64,000 nt of DNA. Source: Desulforhopalus sp. (GTDB taxonomy: Bacteria > Desulfobacterota > Desulfobulbia > Desulfobulbales > Desulfocapsaceae). The position numbers and the translations under genes were made by a program. The notes below the pieces were generated by a model, which saw only the letters and a program-made list of their open reading frames with translations, ran no database searches and was not told the DNA's origin. Positions 52,267-61,065 of this stretch are shown here, piece after piece. Numbering within the stretch: position 1 is the stretch's first letter; every line of letters starts with the position of its first letter. Where the stretch lies: the NCBI GenBank assembly GCA_030247675.1, contig JAOTRX010000002.1, positions 1,116,001 through 1,180,000 on the forward strand. Direction: 5' to 3'.

Positions 52267-53391
52267 ATGAAAACCTTTCAATCCGGTCGTTATATTCAGC
52301 AAGGACATTATAAAAGCTTCCAGCCATCTCCGATCAATCGCGCTTGGAATCTTGACAATATGGAGTTGATTCAGTTGCTTGGTCAAGCAGATCGGGAATT
52401 GGGGCGGCTGGATATGTATTCGGACTATATTCCCAATATCGACCTGTTCATCAAGATGCATGTGCTGAAGGAGGCCACCCAATCAAGTAAGATTGAAGGC
52501 ACCCAGACCAATATGGAAGAGGCCCTTCTCGAAAAGGAGGACGTGGCCTTGGACAAACGGGATGACTGGGAAGAGGTGCAAAACTATGTGGCGGCGATGC
52601 ATGAAACGATTGCCAAGTTGCAGACCTTGCCCTTTTCGGCGCGATTAATCAGGGAGGCCCACAAGACCTTGTTGCAAGGCGTGCGCGGCACCCACAAGCA
52701 ACCGGGGGATTTCCGACACAGCCAGAACTGGATTGGCGGAGCAACGATCAACGATGCGGTCTTTGTGCCACCGGTTCATACTTCAGTCAGCGACCTTATT
52801 AGTGATATTGAGAAGTTTTTACATAACGATAGTCATTATTTCCCGGAGCTGTTGAAGATCGCTTTGGTGCATTACCAGTTTGAGACCATCCATCCGTTCC
52901 TGGATGGTAATGGCCGGGTAGGGCGATTATTGATTACTTTGTACCTGTTCAGCAAGGGAATATTGAAGCAGCCGGTGTTGTATATGTCGGATTTTTTCGA
53001 GCGCAATCGCAGCCTTTATTACGATAATCTTATGCGGGTGCGAGAGAAGAATGACCTGCTGCAATGGTTCAAGTTTTTTCTTGTAGGTATTATCGAAACC
53101 GCGAAAAGCGGGATCACGACTTTTGACAATATCCTCAATCTGCAAAGAAATGTGGAGGCCCAGATCCAGACTCTTGGGAGCAGAGCAGCAAACGCCCAGA
53201 AGGTTGTCCATTATTTGTATCAACGGCCGATGATTGACGCCGCCAAGGTCGGAGAGGTGGCGGGCATTTCTCCGGCTTCGGCCTACAAATTGATTGCCGA
53301 CTTGGAACAATTCGGGATTCTGAAAGAAATCACCGGCGGCAAGCGGGGTAAGATGTATGTGTTTCATGACTACCTGCAATTGTTCAAATAG
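52267..53391 (+). CDS. Fic-domain protein inside inverted-repeat cassette
   Basis: A 374-residue class II Fic protein. The active-site loop HPFLDGNGRVGR starts at His209; the inhibitory motif is SSKIEGT near residue 78. The N-terminal Fic_N region and the C-terminal winged helix (AAKVGEVAGISPASAYKLIADL) match the common Fic-DOC regulator layout. All catalytic residues are present. The gene is bounded by palindromes on its 5' side and an inverted repeat on both sides. It is the third fic gene of this type in the window. Confidence 0.9.
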   Translation: MKTFQSGRYIQQGHYKSFQPSPINRAWNLDNMELIQLLGQADRELGRLDMYSDYIPNIDLFIKMHVLKEATQSSKIEGTQTNMEEALLEKEDVALDKRDDWEEVQNYVAAMHETIAKLQTLPFSARLIREAHKTLLQGVRGTHKQPGDFRHSQNWIGGATINDAVFVPPVHTSVSDLISDIEKFLHNDSHYFPELLKIALVHYQFETIHPFLDGNGRVGRLLITLYLFSKGILKQPVLYMSDFFERNRSLYYDNLMRVREKNDLLQWFKFFLVGIIETAKSGITTFDNILNLQRNVEAQIQTLGSRAANAQKVVHYLYQRPMIDAAKVGEVAGISPASAYKLIADLEQFGILKEITGGKRGKMYVFHDYLQLFK

Positions 53392-53460
53392 CTTTGCTGA
53401 GATTGAAATGTAACACCCAAATTTGTCAGGTCTTTTGAAGAATGAGAAAATGACGGTATA

Positions 53461-53515
53461 AAGCTGCGTTGAGCAGCTTGTCTGCTCAAACGTAACTTAT
53501 GCCCAAGCGGTATAA
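53461..53515 (-). repeat. Right 55-bp inverted repeat of the fic cassette
   Basis: Reverse complement of 51988-52042 with about eight mismatches. It ends just before the stop of the flavodoxin gene. A partial GACGGTAT word like half of the island end repeat lies directly inside it. Confidence 0.65.
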
Positions 53516-53529
53516 TATGGCGACTGTCT

Positions 53530-53997
53530 TTAGAAAATCCCGAAATCGATGCCTGCGGCCAAGGTCTGTCCCAATTCCTCCAGCGCCAGCAGGTCTTTTG
53601 GGGTAGGGATTCCGACAATCCTGATGTGTTCCTGTACCTTCTTCCATTTGTACCCGGCGGCAATGCGTTCGATCTGCATCAGGGCACCGCGGCCGTCATT
53701 TCCGGCACAGACAAAAACGACGAAAGGCTTGCCGATGGTTCTTTCCTGGGCATCCTTAAACGTGCGGTCAAAAAAATCCTTGATCATGCCGGCCATTGTG
53801 CCAAAATATTCGGGAGAGCCGATGGCCAGTCCGTCGCAGCGTAACAGGTCGTTAATGTCGGCATCCTGTGCCTTTTTTAATATGATCTCCACCCCTTGTT
53901 CCTTTGCCGCGCCCTTGGCAAAGCTCTTTGCCATGCCTTCCATTGTGCCGCTCTGGGAGTGGTAAATCACCAGGATGTTTTTTGCCTTGGTTGCCAT
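53530..53997 (-). CDS. Flavodoxin-family FMN-binding protein
   Basis: A 155-residue flavodoxin-like protein with the phosphate-binding loop HSQSGTMEGMA near the N-terminus and the isoalloxazine-binding GSPEYFGTMAG loop, the pattern of NADPH-dependent FMN reductase or multimeric flavodoxin families. It is cytoplasmic and probably transfers electrons. It is divergent from the CBS-domain gene at 54135 and alone on its strand. No specific partner can be named. Confidence 0.85.
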   Translation of the reverse strand: MATKAKNILVIYHSQSGTMEGMAKSFAKGAAKEQGVEIILKKAQDADINDLLRCDGLAIGSPEYFGTMAGMIKDFFDRTFKDAQERTIGKPFVVFVCAGNDGRGALMQIERIAAGYKWKKVQEHIRIVGIPTPKDLLALEELGQTLAAGIDFGIF

Positions 53998-54134
53998 CTT
54001 ACTCCTTCTATAGCGTAAAAATATTGTGTTGATACAGCGGATTGAATAACTTACACTAAAGGTTTGGTTCCGGGCGACATCGTTCTGTTGTGGAAAGTGC
54101 TAAAATTACACATTTACGGCTTGGGAGTGAGGCG

Positions 54135-54605
54135 ATGAAAACCACTGCGGCCAGCATCATGACGACAGAGTTTCCGACACTTTTTCCTGAAACACCGCTT
54201 ACCGATGCCATTCGGGTTTTTCGTGGGTCGTCGCGGGAACATGGGCGGCGGCTATTTGGCATCATTGTCACCGATAAGAATCGACGTCTGGCCGGAATGC
54301 TTTCGATGTACGATATCCTCCTGTATGTGCGGCCAAAACACATCCAGGTCTGGGGTGCCATGGAGGACATCGATGTCGCCGGATTGATCGAGGCGGCAGG
54401 CAGTCGGCTCAAATCGATCCTGGTCGGGGACATTATGACCCCTGAGGTCATAACCGTCGGTCCGCAGACCGACCTGCTCATGGTCCTCGATATCATGATC
54501 AAAAAACACGTCCGCCGGCTGCCGGTGGTGGAGGACCAGTGCATCGTCGGGATTGTCTATATTTCCGACCTGTTCAATCATTTGTTGGAGCGCATCGGCG
54601 ACTGA
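54135..54605 (+). CDS. Two-CBS-domain protein
   Basis: A 156-residue protein made of a CBS pair: MTTEFPTLFPETPLTDAIRVF with a GIIVTDKNRRLAGMLS half, then DIMTPEVITVGPQTDLLMVLDIM with LPVVEDQCIVGIV. CBS pairs bind adenine nucleotides and often act as energy sensors. I chose ATG 54135 because GGGAG lies about seven bases before it. The next gene also encodes CBS domains, so the two may form a sensing pair. No catalytic domain is attached. Confidence 0.85.
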   Translation: MKTTAASIMTTEFPTLFPETPLTDAIRVFRGSSREHGRRLFGIIVTDKNRRLAGMLSMYDILLYVRPKHIQVWGAMEDIDVAGLIEAAGSRLKSILVGDIMTPEVITVGPQTDLLMVLDIMIKKHVRRLPVVEDQCIVGIVYISDLFNHLLERIGD

Positions 54606-54698
54606 ACAAGGCCAGCTTCATCCCTGCAACCCCCGTCAGGCAATGGTTGCCCGGCGGCGTACTCTTTTTGCTCCATGCACGGGCAAAGTGGAGAAATT

Positions 54699-55436
54699 AT
54701 GACACCAACCGCCAACACCCTCCGCAATCTGAGCGTAAGCCGGGCCATGCGCCGGCAGGTCATTTGCCTTGAGCAGGACAAATCCATCGGCCACGGAATC
54801 AATATCATCATCAAGCACAAGGTCAATGCCCTTCTCGTTGTTGACTCCCAGCAGCAGCCCATCGGCGTAGTGTCGAAGACCGATATCATGGGGGCCTATT
54901 ATGCCGGTCTGCCGATCGATTCGCCCCTTGAAGATATCATGGTGTCGCCTCCGCTTTTTTGCAAAGCCGCCGATTCCCTGGAAACCGCGCTTGAGCAGAT
55001 GCGCAGCCATAGAGTGTATCGGCTGTATGTCGCTGGTGATCAAGGGGAGGAGCTCGTGGGGGCTCTGGCCTACCCCGATATTGTCGGGATGCTGTACCAA
55101 TACTGTCGCCAGTGTGAATACAGCCATCTCAATCGCAAAAAACATAGCGGCGAATCGGAATCCCTGCGCCGCTTCAAGGTGAAGGAGCTTATGACCGCTG
55201 GGGTAAAAAGCCTTGCCGCGCAGGAGACTTTGAGTACGGTCATGGAGTCACTTTCAGCCTACCGGTTTGGCGCCATGCTGATAACCGATGAAAGTGGTTT
55301 GCCCTGCGGAGTGATTTCCAAAACCGATCTGGCTCTCGCCTATAAAAGGGGCATCAGTACCGGCGAAAGTGCCGCGAAGGTTATGAGTACGCCCGTGCAT
55401 ACCTGCGACGCCCACTCTTTCTGGAAGAGGCGATAA
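54699..55436 (+). CDS. CBS-domain protein, 3' end frameshifted
   Basis: A 245-residue frame containing one CBS pair (MRRQVICLEQDKSIG ... VVDSQQQPIGVVS) and part of a second (VKELMTAGVKSLAAQETLST ... GVISKTDLALA). It ends in SFWKRR. In another frame the downstream sequence continues the family pattern (LEEAIKQMIVSDIHRLFV, then LVGVLSLTDAARG) to a TAG at 55592-55594. One missing base near 55419-55422 would give a 298-residue protein. I chose ATG 54699, with GTGGAG upstream, rather than 54675. It follows the first CBS gene by 93 nt. Confidence 0.75.
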   Translation: MTPTANTLRNLSVSRAMRRQVICLEQDKSIGHGINIIIKHKVNALLVVDSQQQPIGVVSKTDIMGAYYAGLPIDSPLEDIMVSPPLFCKAADSLETALEQMRSHRVYRLYVAGDQGEELVGALAYPDIVGMLYQYCRQCEYSHLNRKKHSGESESLRRFKVKELMTAGVKSLAAQETLSTVMESLSAYRFGAMLITDESGLPCGVISKTDLALAYKRGISTGESAAKVMSTPVHTCDAHSFWKRR

Positions 55437-55774
55437 AGCAAATGATCGTTTCGGATATCCATAGATTGTTCGTCCACGAAGGCAACAGCCAGGACCTTGT
55501 CGGTGTCCTTTCCCTCACGGATGCGGCCCGTGGCCGGTCCGGTTCATGCCATGGCTGCGTCTCAAGTCGAATCAAGGTAGAAGATCACCAGTAGGGGCAT
55601 TGACTTCAGTTGGCATGCTTTCCAGCGCAGCTTTAATGCTGTCCCTCTGTATCCGGGTATTGTATGGTAGCGATTTTCCCGGAGGGGGAGCTGCGATGAC
55701 AGCTTCGCCGCGGCCCGGGCGGCTGCCCGCTCCCCCGGTCAATTGAATGATTATGTGAGGCAATCCAGACAATT

Positions 55775-57019
55775 ATGAACAGCTATCTGATCTTTATTCT
55801 GGCCATTCTCCTGCTCAGCTATGTGCTCGAACTTGTGGTGGCCACCCTCAATCTGCGGGCGCTCCGGCCGGAATTGCCCGCCGAGTGCGCTGATTTTTAT
55901 ACTGCTGAGGAGTACGGCCGTTCCCGGGAGTATATCAGGGCCAACACCATATTCTCGCAGATCCAGGCGACGGTGGATTTGCTGGTGACCCTGATCTTTG
56001 TCCTGGCCGGCGGGTTTAATCTGGTCGATGCGGTGGGGCGCGGCTTCGGATTTTCCTCCATCCCCACCGGCCTTATCTTCTGCGGGCTGCTGGCACTGCT
56101 GTCGTCGCTGGTCAGCCTGCCGTTTTCGGTCTATTCGACCTTTGTCATCGAGCAGCGCTTCGGCTTCAACACCACCACCGTCGCCACATTTATCACCGAT
56201 ATCCTCAAAGGCATAGTGCTGGCGGTGGCGCTGGGCGGGCCACTGCTGGCGGGAGTCCTGTGGTTTTTCGAGGCCAGCGGCCCGCTTGCCTGGCTGTATT
56301 GCTGGGTCGCTGCAGTGGTCTTTGTTCTGGTTGTCCAGTTCCTTGCCCCGGTGCTGATCATGCCGCTTTTCAATAAATTTGTCCCCTTGGCCGAGGGGGA
56401 CCTGAAGGACGCCATTGCCAGGTATGCCGCAGCGCAAAAGTTTGCGATCCAGGGCATTTATACCATGGACGGATCGAAACGATCCACCCGGGCCAACGCC
56501 TTCTTCACTGGATTTGGCCGCTTCCGGCGCATTGTTTTTTTCGATACCCTGATGGAAAAATTGTCAACCGAGGAAATCGTCGCTGTTCTGGCACATGAGA
56601 TGGGTCACTACAAGCTCAAGCACACCTTGAGCATGATGGCGATTTCCATTGTGCAGATGGGCTTGATGTTTTTCATCCTCTCGCTCTTTCTTAATAATCC
56701 GGAATTGTTCGACGCGTTTGCCATGGAAAACCTGTCCATCTATGCCAGTCTCATTTTCTTCGGATTTTTGTACAGCCCCATCTCCACCTTGGTGGCCATT
56801 GGTTTCAACGCCTTTTCCCGGCGCAATGAGTACCAGGCCGACCAGTATGCCGTTGGGACCTGCGCCGACGCCGAGTCCCTGATCAGCGGTTTGAAAAAAC
56901 TCACGGTCAGTAACCTCGCCAATCTCACCCCGCATCCGTTCGCCGTCTTTCTCCATTACAGCCACCCGCCCATCCTTGCCAGGATAGCCGCTCTTCGCCA
57001 GGGGCAGCACAACCGCTAG
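55775..57019 (+). CDS. M48 (Ste24-type) membrane zinc metalloprotease
   Basis: A 414-residue membrane protease. The zinc motif is HEMGH from His274 (VLAHEMGHYK), and the third ligand is the Glu in RRNEYQADQYA. Hydrophobic segments at the N-terminus, at about 60-220 and near 290-350 match the multi-pass layout of Ste24/CAAX protease 1. Bacterial members remove damaged or misfolded membrane proteins. It ends in a strong bidirectional terminator shared with the minus-strand surface-protein operon. It looks intact. Confidence 0.9.
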   Translation: MNSYLIFILAILLLSYVLELVVATLNLRALRPELPAECADFYTAEEYGRSREYIRANTIFSQIQATVDLLVTLIFVLAGGFNLVDAVGRGFGFSSIPTGLIFCGLLALLSSLVSLPFSVYSTFVIEQRFGFNTTTVATFITDILKGIVLAVALGGPLLAGVLWFFEASGPLAWLYCWVAAVVFVLVVQFLAPVLIMPLFNKFVPLAEGDLKDAIARYAAAQKFAIQGIYTMDGSKRSTRANAFFTGFGRFRRIVFFDTLMEKLSTEEIVAVLAHEMGHYKLKHTLSMMAISIVQMGLMFFILSLFLNNPELFDAFAMENLSIYASLIFFGFLYSPISTLVAIGFNAFSRRNEYQADQYAVGTCADAESLISGLKKLTVSNLANLTPHPFAVFLHYSHPPILARIAALRQGQHNR

Positions 57020-57051
57020 CCATACCGCCGTGGCTGTCAGGAAAAAATAAA

Positions 57052-57103
57052 GGGAGGCCCGGCCATCCAGAGCCACTGTAGGTTCTGGATGGCCGGGCCT
57101 CCC
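57052..57103. terminator. Bidirectional terminator between convergent operons
   Basis: GGGAGGCCCGGCCATCCAGA (57052-57071) and its perfect complement at 57084-57103 form a 20-pair GC-rich stem with a 12-nt loop, placed midway between the M48 gene and the LPP20-like gene. Confidence 0.85.
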
Positions 57104-57134
57104 AAGCTCTGCATTCACTGGGTTTGCAGGCTTC

Positions 57135-57914
57135 TTACATGGCTTTATTGGCCGGAGGGGGAGTCGCCGTATCGCTCGACACCTGCTTTTTCGCCTCGGA
57201 GAAATCATCGGTGGCGGCGCCATGCCCCTCAACCTCGACATATTCCGCCGCTCCGGGGATCTTGGCACCGAGCAGCTCTTCGATATCCTTGATATTTACC
57301 CGGAACTTGACGTAGGCATTGCCTTCCTGGTCCCAGCCGTAATCTTTCAAGTCGGCGAGGTAGGTCGTAGCCATGACCTTGACCTTCACCACATCGGAGG
57401 TCAGCATGTAATTCTCAACCGTGGTCTGGCTCTCCAGGGTAAATCCAACCACCGATTTCACCAGGTTCTTGTAGCCATCCAGCTCGGCCGCCCGCAGCGC
57501 CTTGATCGGTCCGGCATTGGCCGGAGTTGAGGTGGCGAAGGCAACTCTCTTGAAGGTCTTGCCATTGAGGTTGAGAACCTGGCCATCGATATTGGTGATT
57601 TCGTCGAGACTAATCGAGGCGGTGGCCTGGGCAATGTCTTTCTCTTCGTCGTAGATGACCTCGTCTATCTTGATGCCCTGCATCTCAGCGCTGGTTTTCG
57701 ATTCGGTCTTGCCGACAAAGGTGGCGGCAATCATGTCGATGACCTCTTCCGTGGATCTGATCTTCAGGCCGTAGACCGATTCGACGATCGCCCGCTCGGC
57801 AAGCACCCGTGCCGCCCTGGTAGACATAATTTTCTTGTTGCCGGCCCAGACAGCACCGGCACTGGTCATAATGACAATCAGCAGCCCGGCAAGTATTGTG
57901 TTTTTCGATAACAT
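57135..57914 (-). CDS. Secreted LPP20-like protein of the fibre locus
   Basis: A 259-residue exported protein. A signal peptide occupies residues 1-24 (hydrophobic LLIVIMTSAGAVWAG, likely cut after AVWA). The mature part has the LPP20/FlgT-like pattern AARVLAERAIVESVYGLKI with IKALRAAELDGYKNLVKSV, found in periplasmic proteins of envelope assembly systems. The C-terminus is low complexity. It is the last gene of a three-gene operon with the CsgG-like lipoprotein and the repeat protein, 62 nt after the former. A role as a periplasmic assembly or accessory factor is inferred. Confidence 0.65.
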   Translation of the reverse strand: MLSKNTILAGLLIVIMTSAGAVWAGNKKIMSTRAARVLAERAIVESVYGLKIRSTEEVIDMIAATFVGKTESKTSAEMQGIKIDEVIYDEEKDIAQATASISLDEITNIDGQVLNLNGKTFKRVAFATSTPANAGPIKALRAAELDGYKNLVKSVVGFTLESQTTVENYMLTSDVVKVKVMATTYLADLKDYGWDQEGNAYVKFRVNIKDIEELLGAKIPGAAEYVEVEGHGAATDDFSEAKKQVSSDTATPPPANKAM

Positions 57915-57976
57915 GGTTGACCTTCCTTTTTCAGTTCTGGGTTATTGACTGCGCTATCCCTGATCGCCGGGGCCTT

Positions 57977-59422
57977 TTACCAATCTTCGGCGGTGAGCTG
58001 CCGGCCGAATTTCTTTGGCTTGGCAGCAGTCGCGGCAGGTTGCGCCACTGGCGGGGCAGCCGCCTGCACCACTTCGTTCTGTGGTGCGGGGTTCTGGGCA
58101 ACTGCCGCAACCTGGGCCTGCTGTGCCTTGGGTTGCTGGGCCTGGACGACCTGCTGCGCTGGTTGGTCAATCTGGCCATGCCCACCGGCAGTTGCCGGTT
58201 TTTTCTCTTGTTTCACTGCTGTCTTCCGCTCTTCTATGGCCTGTCCTTTCTGCATCTTGGCAAAGTATTGATTGAGCTGTTGCCGCCTGGAAAATGCTTC
58301 CCGGTTAATGGGTATGGACAGATACAATTTGCTGAACAGCGCCTCGCTTATACTGCCCTGGCTTCCCGCCGCCAGGGCCGCATCGAATTTTTGCAGGGCC
58401 GCGACGGTTTTGCTGTCGAGTCGATTATTGACGGCGACATCGTAGCCGTGCAGGGTCAGCCACTGTTGCGCCGCCCCGATGCGGTCTTCCCGGCTCATCT
58501 TATGGAAGGTCTCGGAGATGGAGTCGAGAACTACCCTATCCGGTTGGACATCATCGCCCATGAGTCGCCAATAGGGCAGGGCAAGGTATTTGCCGATCAT
58601 TTGGATCATGCTGACCTGTACCAGAACCCGCACCGCCTCATGCCGGCCCTGGACTTTTTTAATTGAGCCCTTCAGGCCAAAAGTCGGCCCGAACAGGGTG
58701 ATGCCGACCTCTTCCTCACGCATGCCCTTATAGACTTCCATGCTGTTGGTGGTCGACATCCTGGGGATACTGGCCAGGCTCTGGAAATCCTTGAGATTGA
58801 AATCGAGGGTAATGCGGGCCTTACCGGTTTTGGTGTTGTCGCCATAGCTGGCGCCGACGGTTTTTGAGGGCAGCCAGTTCGGCAAGCCCCGGAAATCGAC
58901 CTCGGCGTCGGCATTGGTGCCATCGCCGCGGGTCTCCAGGCCACGATCAAATTCGGTGATGCCGCCGGTGATGACGACATCCGGGATCGCCTTATTGTCG
59001 AAGCTGCTATAGCCGGATACCATCTGATTCTGAATATAGGATGGATTGTACTCGATAAAGCGCACATTGCCGCCGATGGAGTTCAAGGTGCTCTTCATTA
59101 TTTCGGTAATGTTCCTTTGAATCTCACCGCCGCTGGTGACCGAGGTACCGGTTTCATCGGCGATATCCTGGCTCTGCACCTTCATCAGGCCGGTATCATA
59201 AATCTGCGACATCAGTCCGAGATCGGAGAGTGCCTGAGTGTAGGAGGTTGTCTTCTCAACAGGAGCGCTCTTTTCCAACTGGATGTCGACATTCTTGGGG
59301 TTCATGTCGCCGCAGGATGAAAGGAACCCAAGCGCCATGCTCAACAAGAGAAAACGCGCGGCGTTCTTGGCTTTTAAAGAAGATACTCCACAAAGATCTG
59401 TCGCAATATTGTTGAGTTTCAT
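57977..59422 (-). CDS. CsgG/HfaB-like outer-membrane lipoprotein with C-terminal extension
   Basis: A 481-residue lipoprotein with a lipobox at LSSC37 after a hydrophobic stretch, so Cys37 would be lipidated. Residues 55-290 resemble CsgG/HfaB-type secretion channel subunits: an amphipathic start, a DVVITGGITEFD segment and a final REAV-like helix (GRHEAVRVLVQVSMIQMI). Next comes a peptidoglycan-binding-like segment (WLTLHGYDVAVNNRLDSKTVAALQKFD), unusual for CsgG, and a long Gln/Ala/Pro-rich tail. It may form the secretion pore for the repeat protein encoded just upstream. The CsgG call is by pattern only. Confidence 0.6.
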   Translation of the reverse strand: MKLNNIATDLCGVSSLKAKNAARFLLLSMALGFLSSCGDMNPKNVDIQLEKSAPVEKTTSYTQALSDLGLMSQIYDTGLMKVQSQDIADETGTSVTSGGEIQRNITEIMKSTLNSIGGNVRFIEYNPSYIQNQMVSGYSSFDNKAIPDVVITGGITEFDRGLETRGDGTNADAEVDFRGLPNWLPSKTVGASYGDNTKTGKARITLDFNLKDFQSLASIPRMSTTNSMEVYKGMREEEVGITLFGPTFGLKGSIKKVQGRHEAVRVLVQVSMIQMIGKYLALPYWRLMGDDVQPDRVVLDSISETFHKMSREDRIGAAQQWLTLHGYDVAVNNRLDSKTVAALQKFDAALAAGSQGSISEALFSKLYLSIPINREAFSRRQQLNQYFAKMQKGQAIEERKTAVKQEKKPATAGGHGQIDQPAQQVVQAQQPKAQQAQVAAVAQNPAPQNEVVQAAAPPVAQPAATAAKPKKFGRQLTAEDW

Positions 59423-59483
59423 ATCAACTATCCGATTGTAAAAGAATGTGTTTGGATGTGCCTTCCTCGGTTGTTTCTACTGG

Positions 59484-59532
59484 GAATCTCCGGTCACCCG
59501 ACCCCATGTCTGGTACCGGGTGGCGGAGATTC
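59484..59532. terminator. Hairpin between the repeat-protein and CsgG-like genes
   Basis: GAATCTCCGGTCACCCG (59484-59500) pairs with CGGGTGGCGGAGATTC (59517-59532) apart from small bulges. It lies between the first and second gene of the operon and lacks a T-tract on the minus strand. It may stabilise the upstream mRNA or partly attenuate readthrough. Confidence 0.5.
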
Positions 59533-59553
59533 GTGGTTTTTCAACCTGTGCAA

Positions 59554-60735
59554 CTATTCAACCTGCACTGATCCCATGCTCGCCTCATTGCCCTTGCCGA
59601 TGGCGATATTGGCAGCCTGTTTGACGTCGGAGGTGTTGGTGATGACGCCGGTTTTACCGACGGTGGCGTTCTTCAGGTTCACCGAACCCATATTGGCGGT
59701 GTTGTTCTCACCGATGGCGATGTTGGCAGCCTGCTTGACCGTCGAGGTGTTGGTTACCCGGCCGTCAACCTTGGAGTCCTTCATGTTGATGGAGCCCATA
59801 TTGGCGGTATTGCCCTTGCCGATGGCGATGTTGGCAGCTTGTTCGACCGTCGATTTGTTAGTGACGGTGCCGGTCTTGCCGATGGAGCCGCCTTCCATGT
59901 TCACTGAGCCCATATTGGCCTTGTTGTTCTCGCCAATGGCGATGTTGGCGGCCTGTTTGACTGTCGAGTCATTGGTCAACTTGCCGTCAACCTTGGCGTT
60001 TTTCATGTTGATGGAACCCATGTTGGCCTCGTTGCCCTTGCCGATGGCGATGTTGGCAGCCTGCTCAACCTTCGATTTGTTGGTGACGGTACCGGTTTTA
60101 CCGATGGAGCCGCCTTCCATATTGACCGAGCCCATATTGGCCTTGTTGTTCTCACCGATGGCGATGTTGGCGGCCTGTTTGACATCGGAGGTATTGGTCA
60201 ACTTGCCGTCAACCTTGGCGTTTTTCATGTTGATCGAGCCCATGTTGGCCTCATTGCCTTTGCCGATGGCGATGTTGGCGGCCTGTTTGACCTCCGACTT
60301 GTTGGTGACGACGCCGGTTTTACCGATGGAGCCGCCTTCCATGTTGACCGAGCCCATATTGGCCTTGTTATTCTCGCCGATGGCGATGTTGGCGGCTTGT
60401 TCCACTTTTGAATCATTGGTCAGCCTGCCGTCAACCTTGGCGTTTTTAACGCTGACTGATCCCATATTGGCCTCATTGCCTTTGCCGATGGCGATATTTG
60501 CGGCCTGTTTGACCTCCGACTTATTGGTGATGACACCGGTTTTGCCGACGGTGGAATCCTTGATACTGACCGAGCCCATTGCCGCCTTGTTGTTTTCACC
60601 AATGGCGATATTAGCAGCTTGTTCCACCTGGCTGTCATTGGTTACCTTGCCGTCAATCGTTGAAGCGGCCCAAACGGTTGAGAAACCCATTGCTACAGCT
60701 AATCCAAGTGCGCTTACTATCAATGTCTTTTTCAT
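59554..60735 (-). CDS. Secreted ten-repeat, amyloid-like fibre protein
   Basis: A 393-residue protein with a signal peptide (KKTLIVSALGLAVAMGF, cut near VWAA) and ten copies of a QAANIAIG unit. The copies alternate between a GENN form of 38 residues and a GKGN form of 36, making five 74-residue pairs. Each unit has regularly spaced Asn, Gln and Gly (for example ANMGSVNMEGG), like curlin and other beta-solenoid repeats. GAGGA lies before its ATG. It is first in the operon with a CsgG-like lipoprotein, which could export it. A related repeat region occurs in the subtilase at 62.4 kb. Fibre formation is inferred from sequence type and context. Confidence 0.75.
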   Translation of the reverse strand: MKKTLIVSALGLAVAMGFSTVWAASTIDGKVTNDSQVEQAANIAIGENNKAAMGSVSIKDSTVGKTGVITNKSEVKQAANIAIGKGNEANMGSVSVKNAKVDGRLTNDSKVEQAANIAIGENNKANMGSVNMEGGSIGKTGVVTNKSEVKQAANIAIGKGNEANMGSINMKNAKVDGKLTNTSDVKQAANIAIGENNKANMGSVNMEGGSIGKTGTVTNKSKVEQAANIAIGKGNEANMGSINMKNAKVDGKLTNDSTVKQAANIAIGENNKANMGSVNMEGGSIGKTGTVTNKSTVEQAANIAIGKGNTANMGSINMKDSKVDGRVTNTSTVKQAANIAIGENNTANMGSVNLKNATVGKTGVITNTSDVKQAANIAIGKGNEASMGSVQVE

Positions 60736-60825
60736 AACAGTTTCCTCATATGATTTTTTTTGTCTTCATCCCGGAAGCGGGACCGTTCTTGCTCAGTGAG
60801 CTTGCCTTTGTCCATTAGTTCCAGG

Positions 60826-60845
60826 CAGCCTGGGAAAGGTTCAAA
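60826..60845 (-). promoter_or_regulatory. ECF-type -35-like motif upstream of the repeat protein
   Basis: On the minus strand TTTGAACCTTTCCCAGGCTG lies about 90 nt before the start codon. Its GAACCTTT and CAGGCTG blocks match the site before the sigma factor gene, and GAAC-type -35 boxes are typical of ECF promoters. Confidence 0.45.
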
Positions 60846-61065
60846 TTTTTTTTGAAAATTCGAAAATAGCAACCTGGGCCGAGGTATTTCTCTGGATTTT
60901 CCGGCGCGAAAGCAATTGAATACTTGCTGTAACTATTTAATTAGTGCCTTAGCATGGAAAAGTTGTCATAAAAACAAAAGAAGAATTGGGTAAGGCTCTG
61001 TCGATATCACCACCGCCAATGCATGGAGATACCGGCGGAATGTTCGTAATATTTATCAATTCTGT

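Larger units (their letters stand above)
51988..53515. mobile_element. Possible mobile cassette: fic gene between 55-bp inverted repeats
   Basis: A 1.5-kb unit framed by long imperfect inverted repeats that contains only one gene, a fic gene with its own stem-loop and palindromic control region. It has no transposase, so movement would need one supplied in trans. No target-site duplication is evident. Alternatively the repeats could be two copies of an interspersed repeat. Confidence 0.4.

Noticed and set aside
59572..60700. Possible CRISPR-like or other DNA-level tandem array
   Set aside because: The period is 222 bp with coding constraint and no unique spacers. It is a protein repeat. No CRISPR array was seen anywhere in the window.
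59456..60799. A 447-codon open frame on the plus strand
   Set aside because: It is antisense to the ten-repeat protein and its apparent repeats are those of the real gene. The minus-strand frame has a signal peptide, a ribosome-binding site and a sensible composition.
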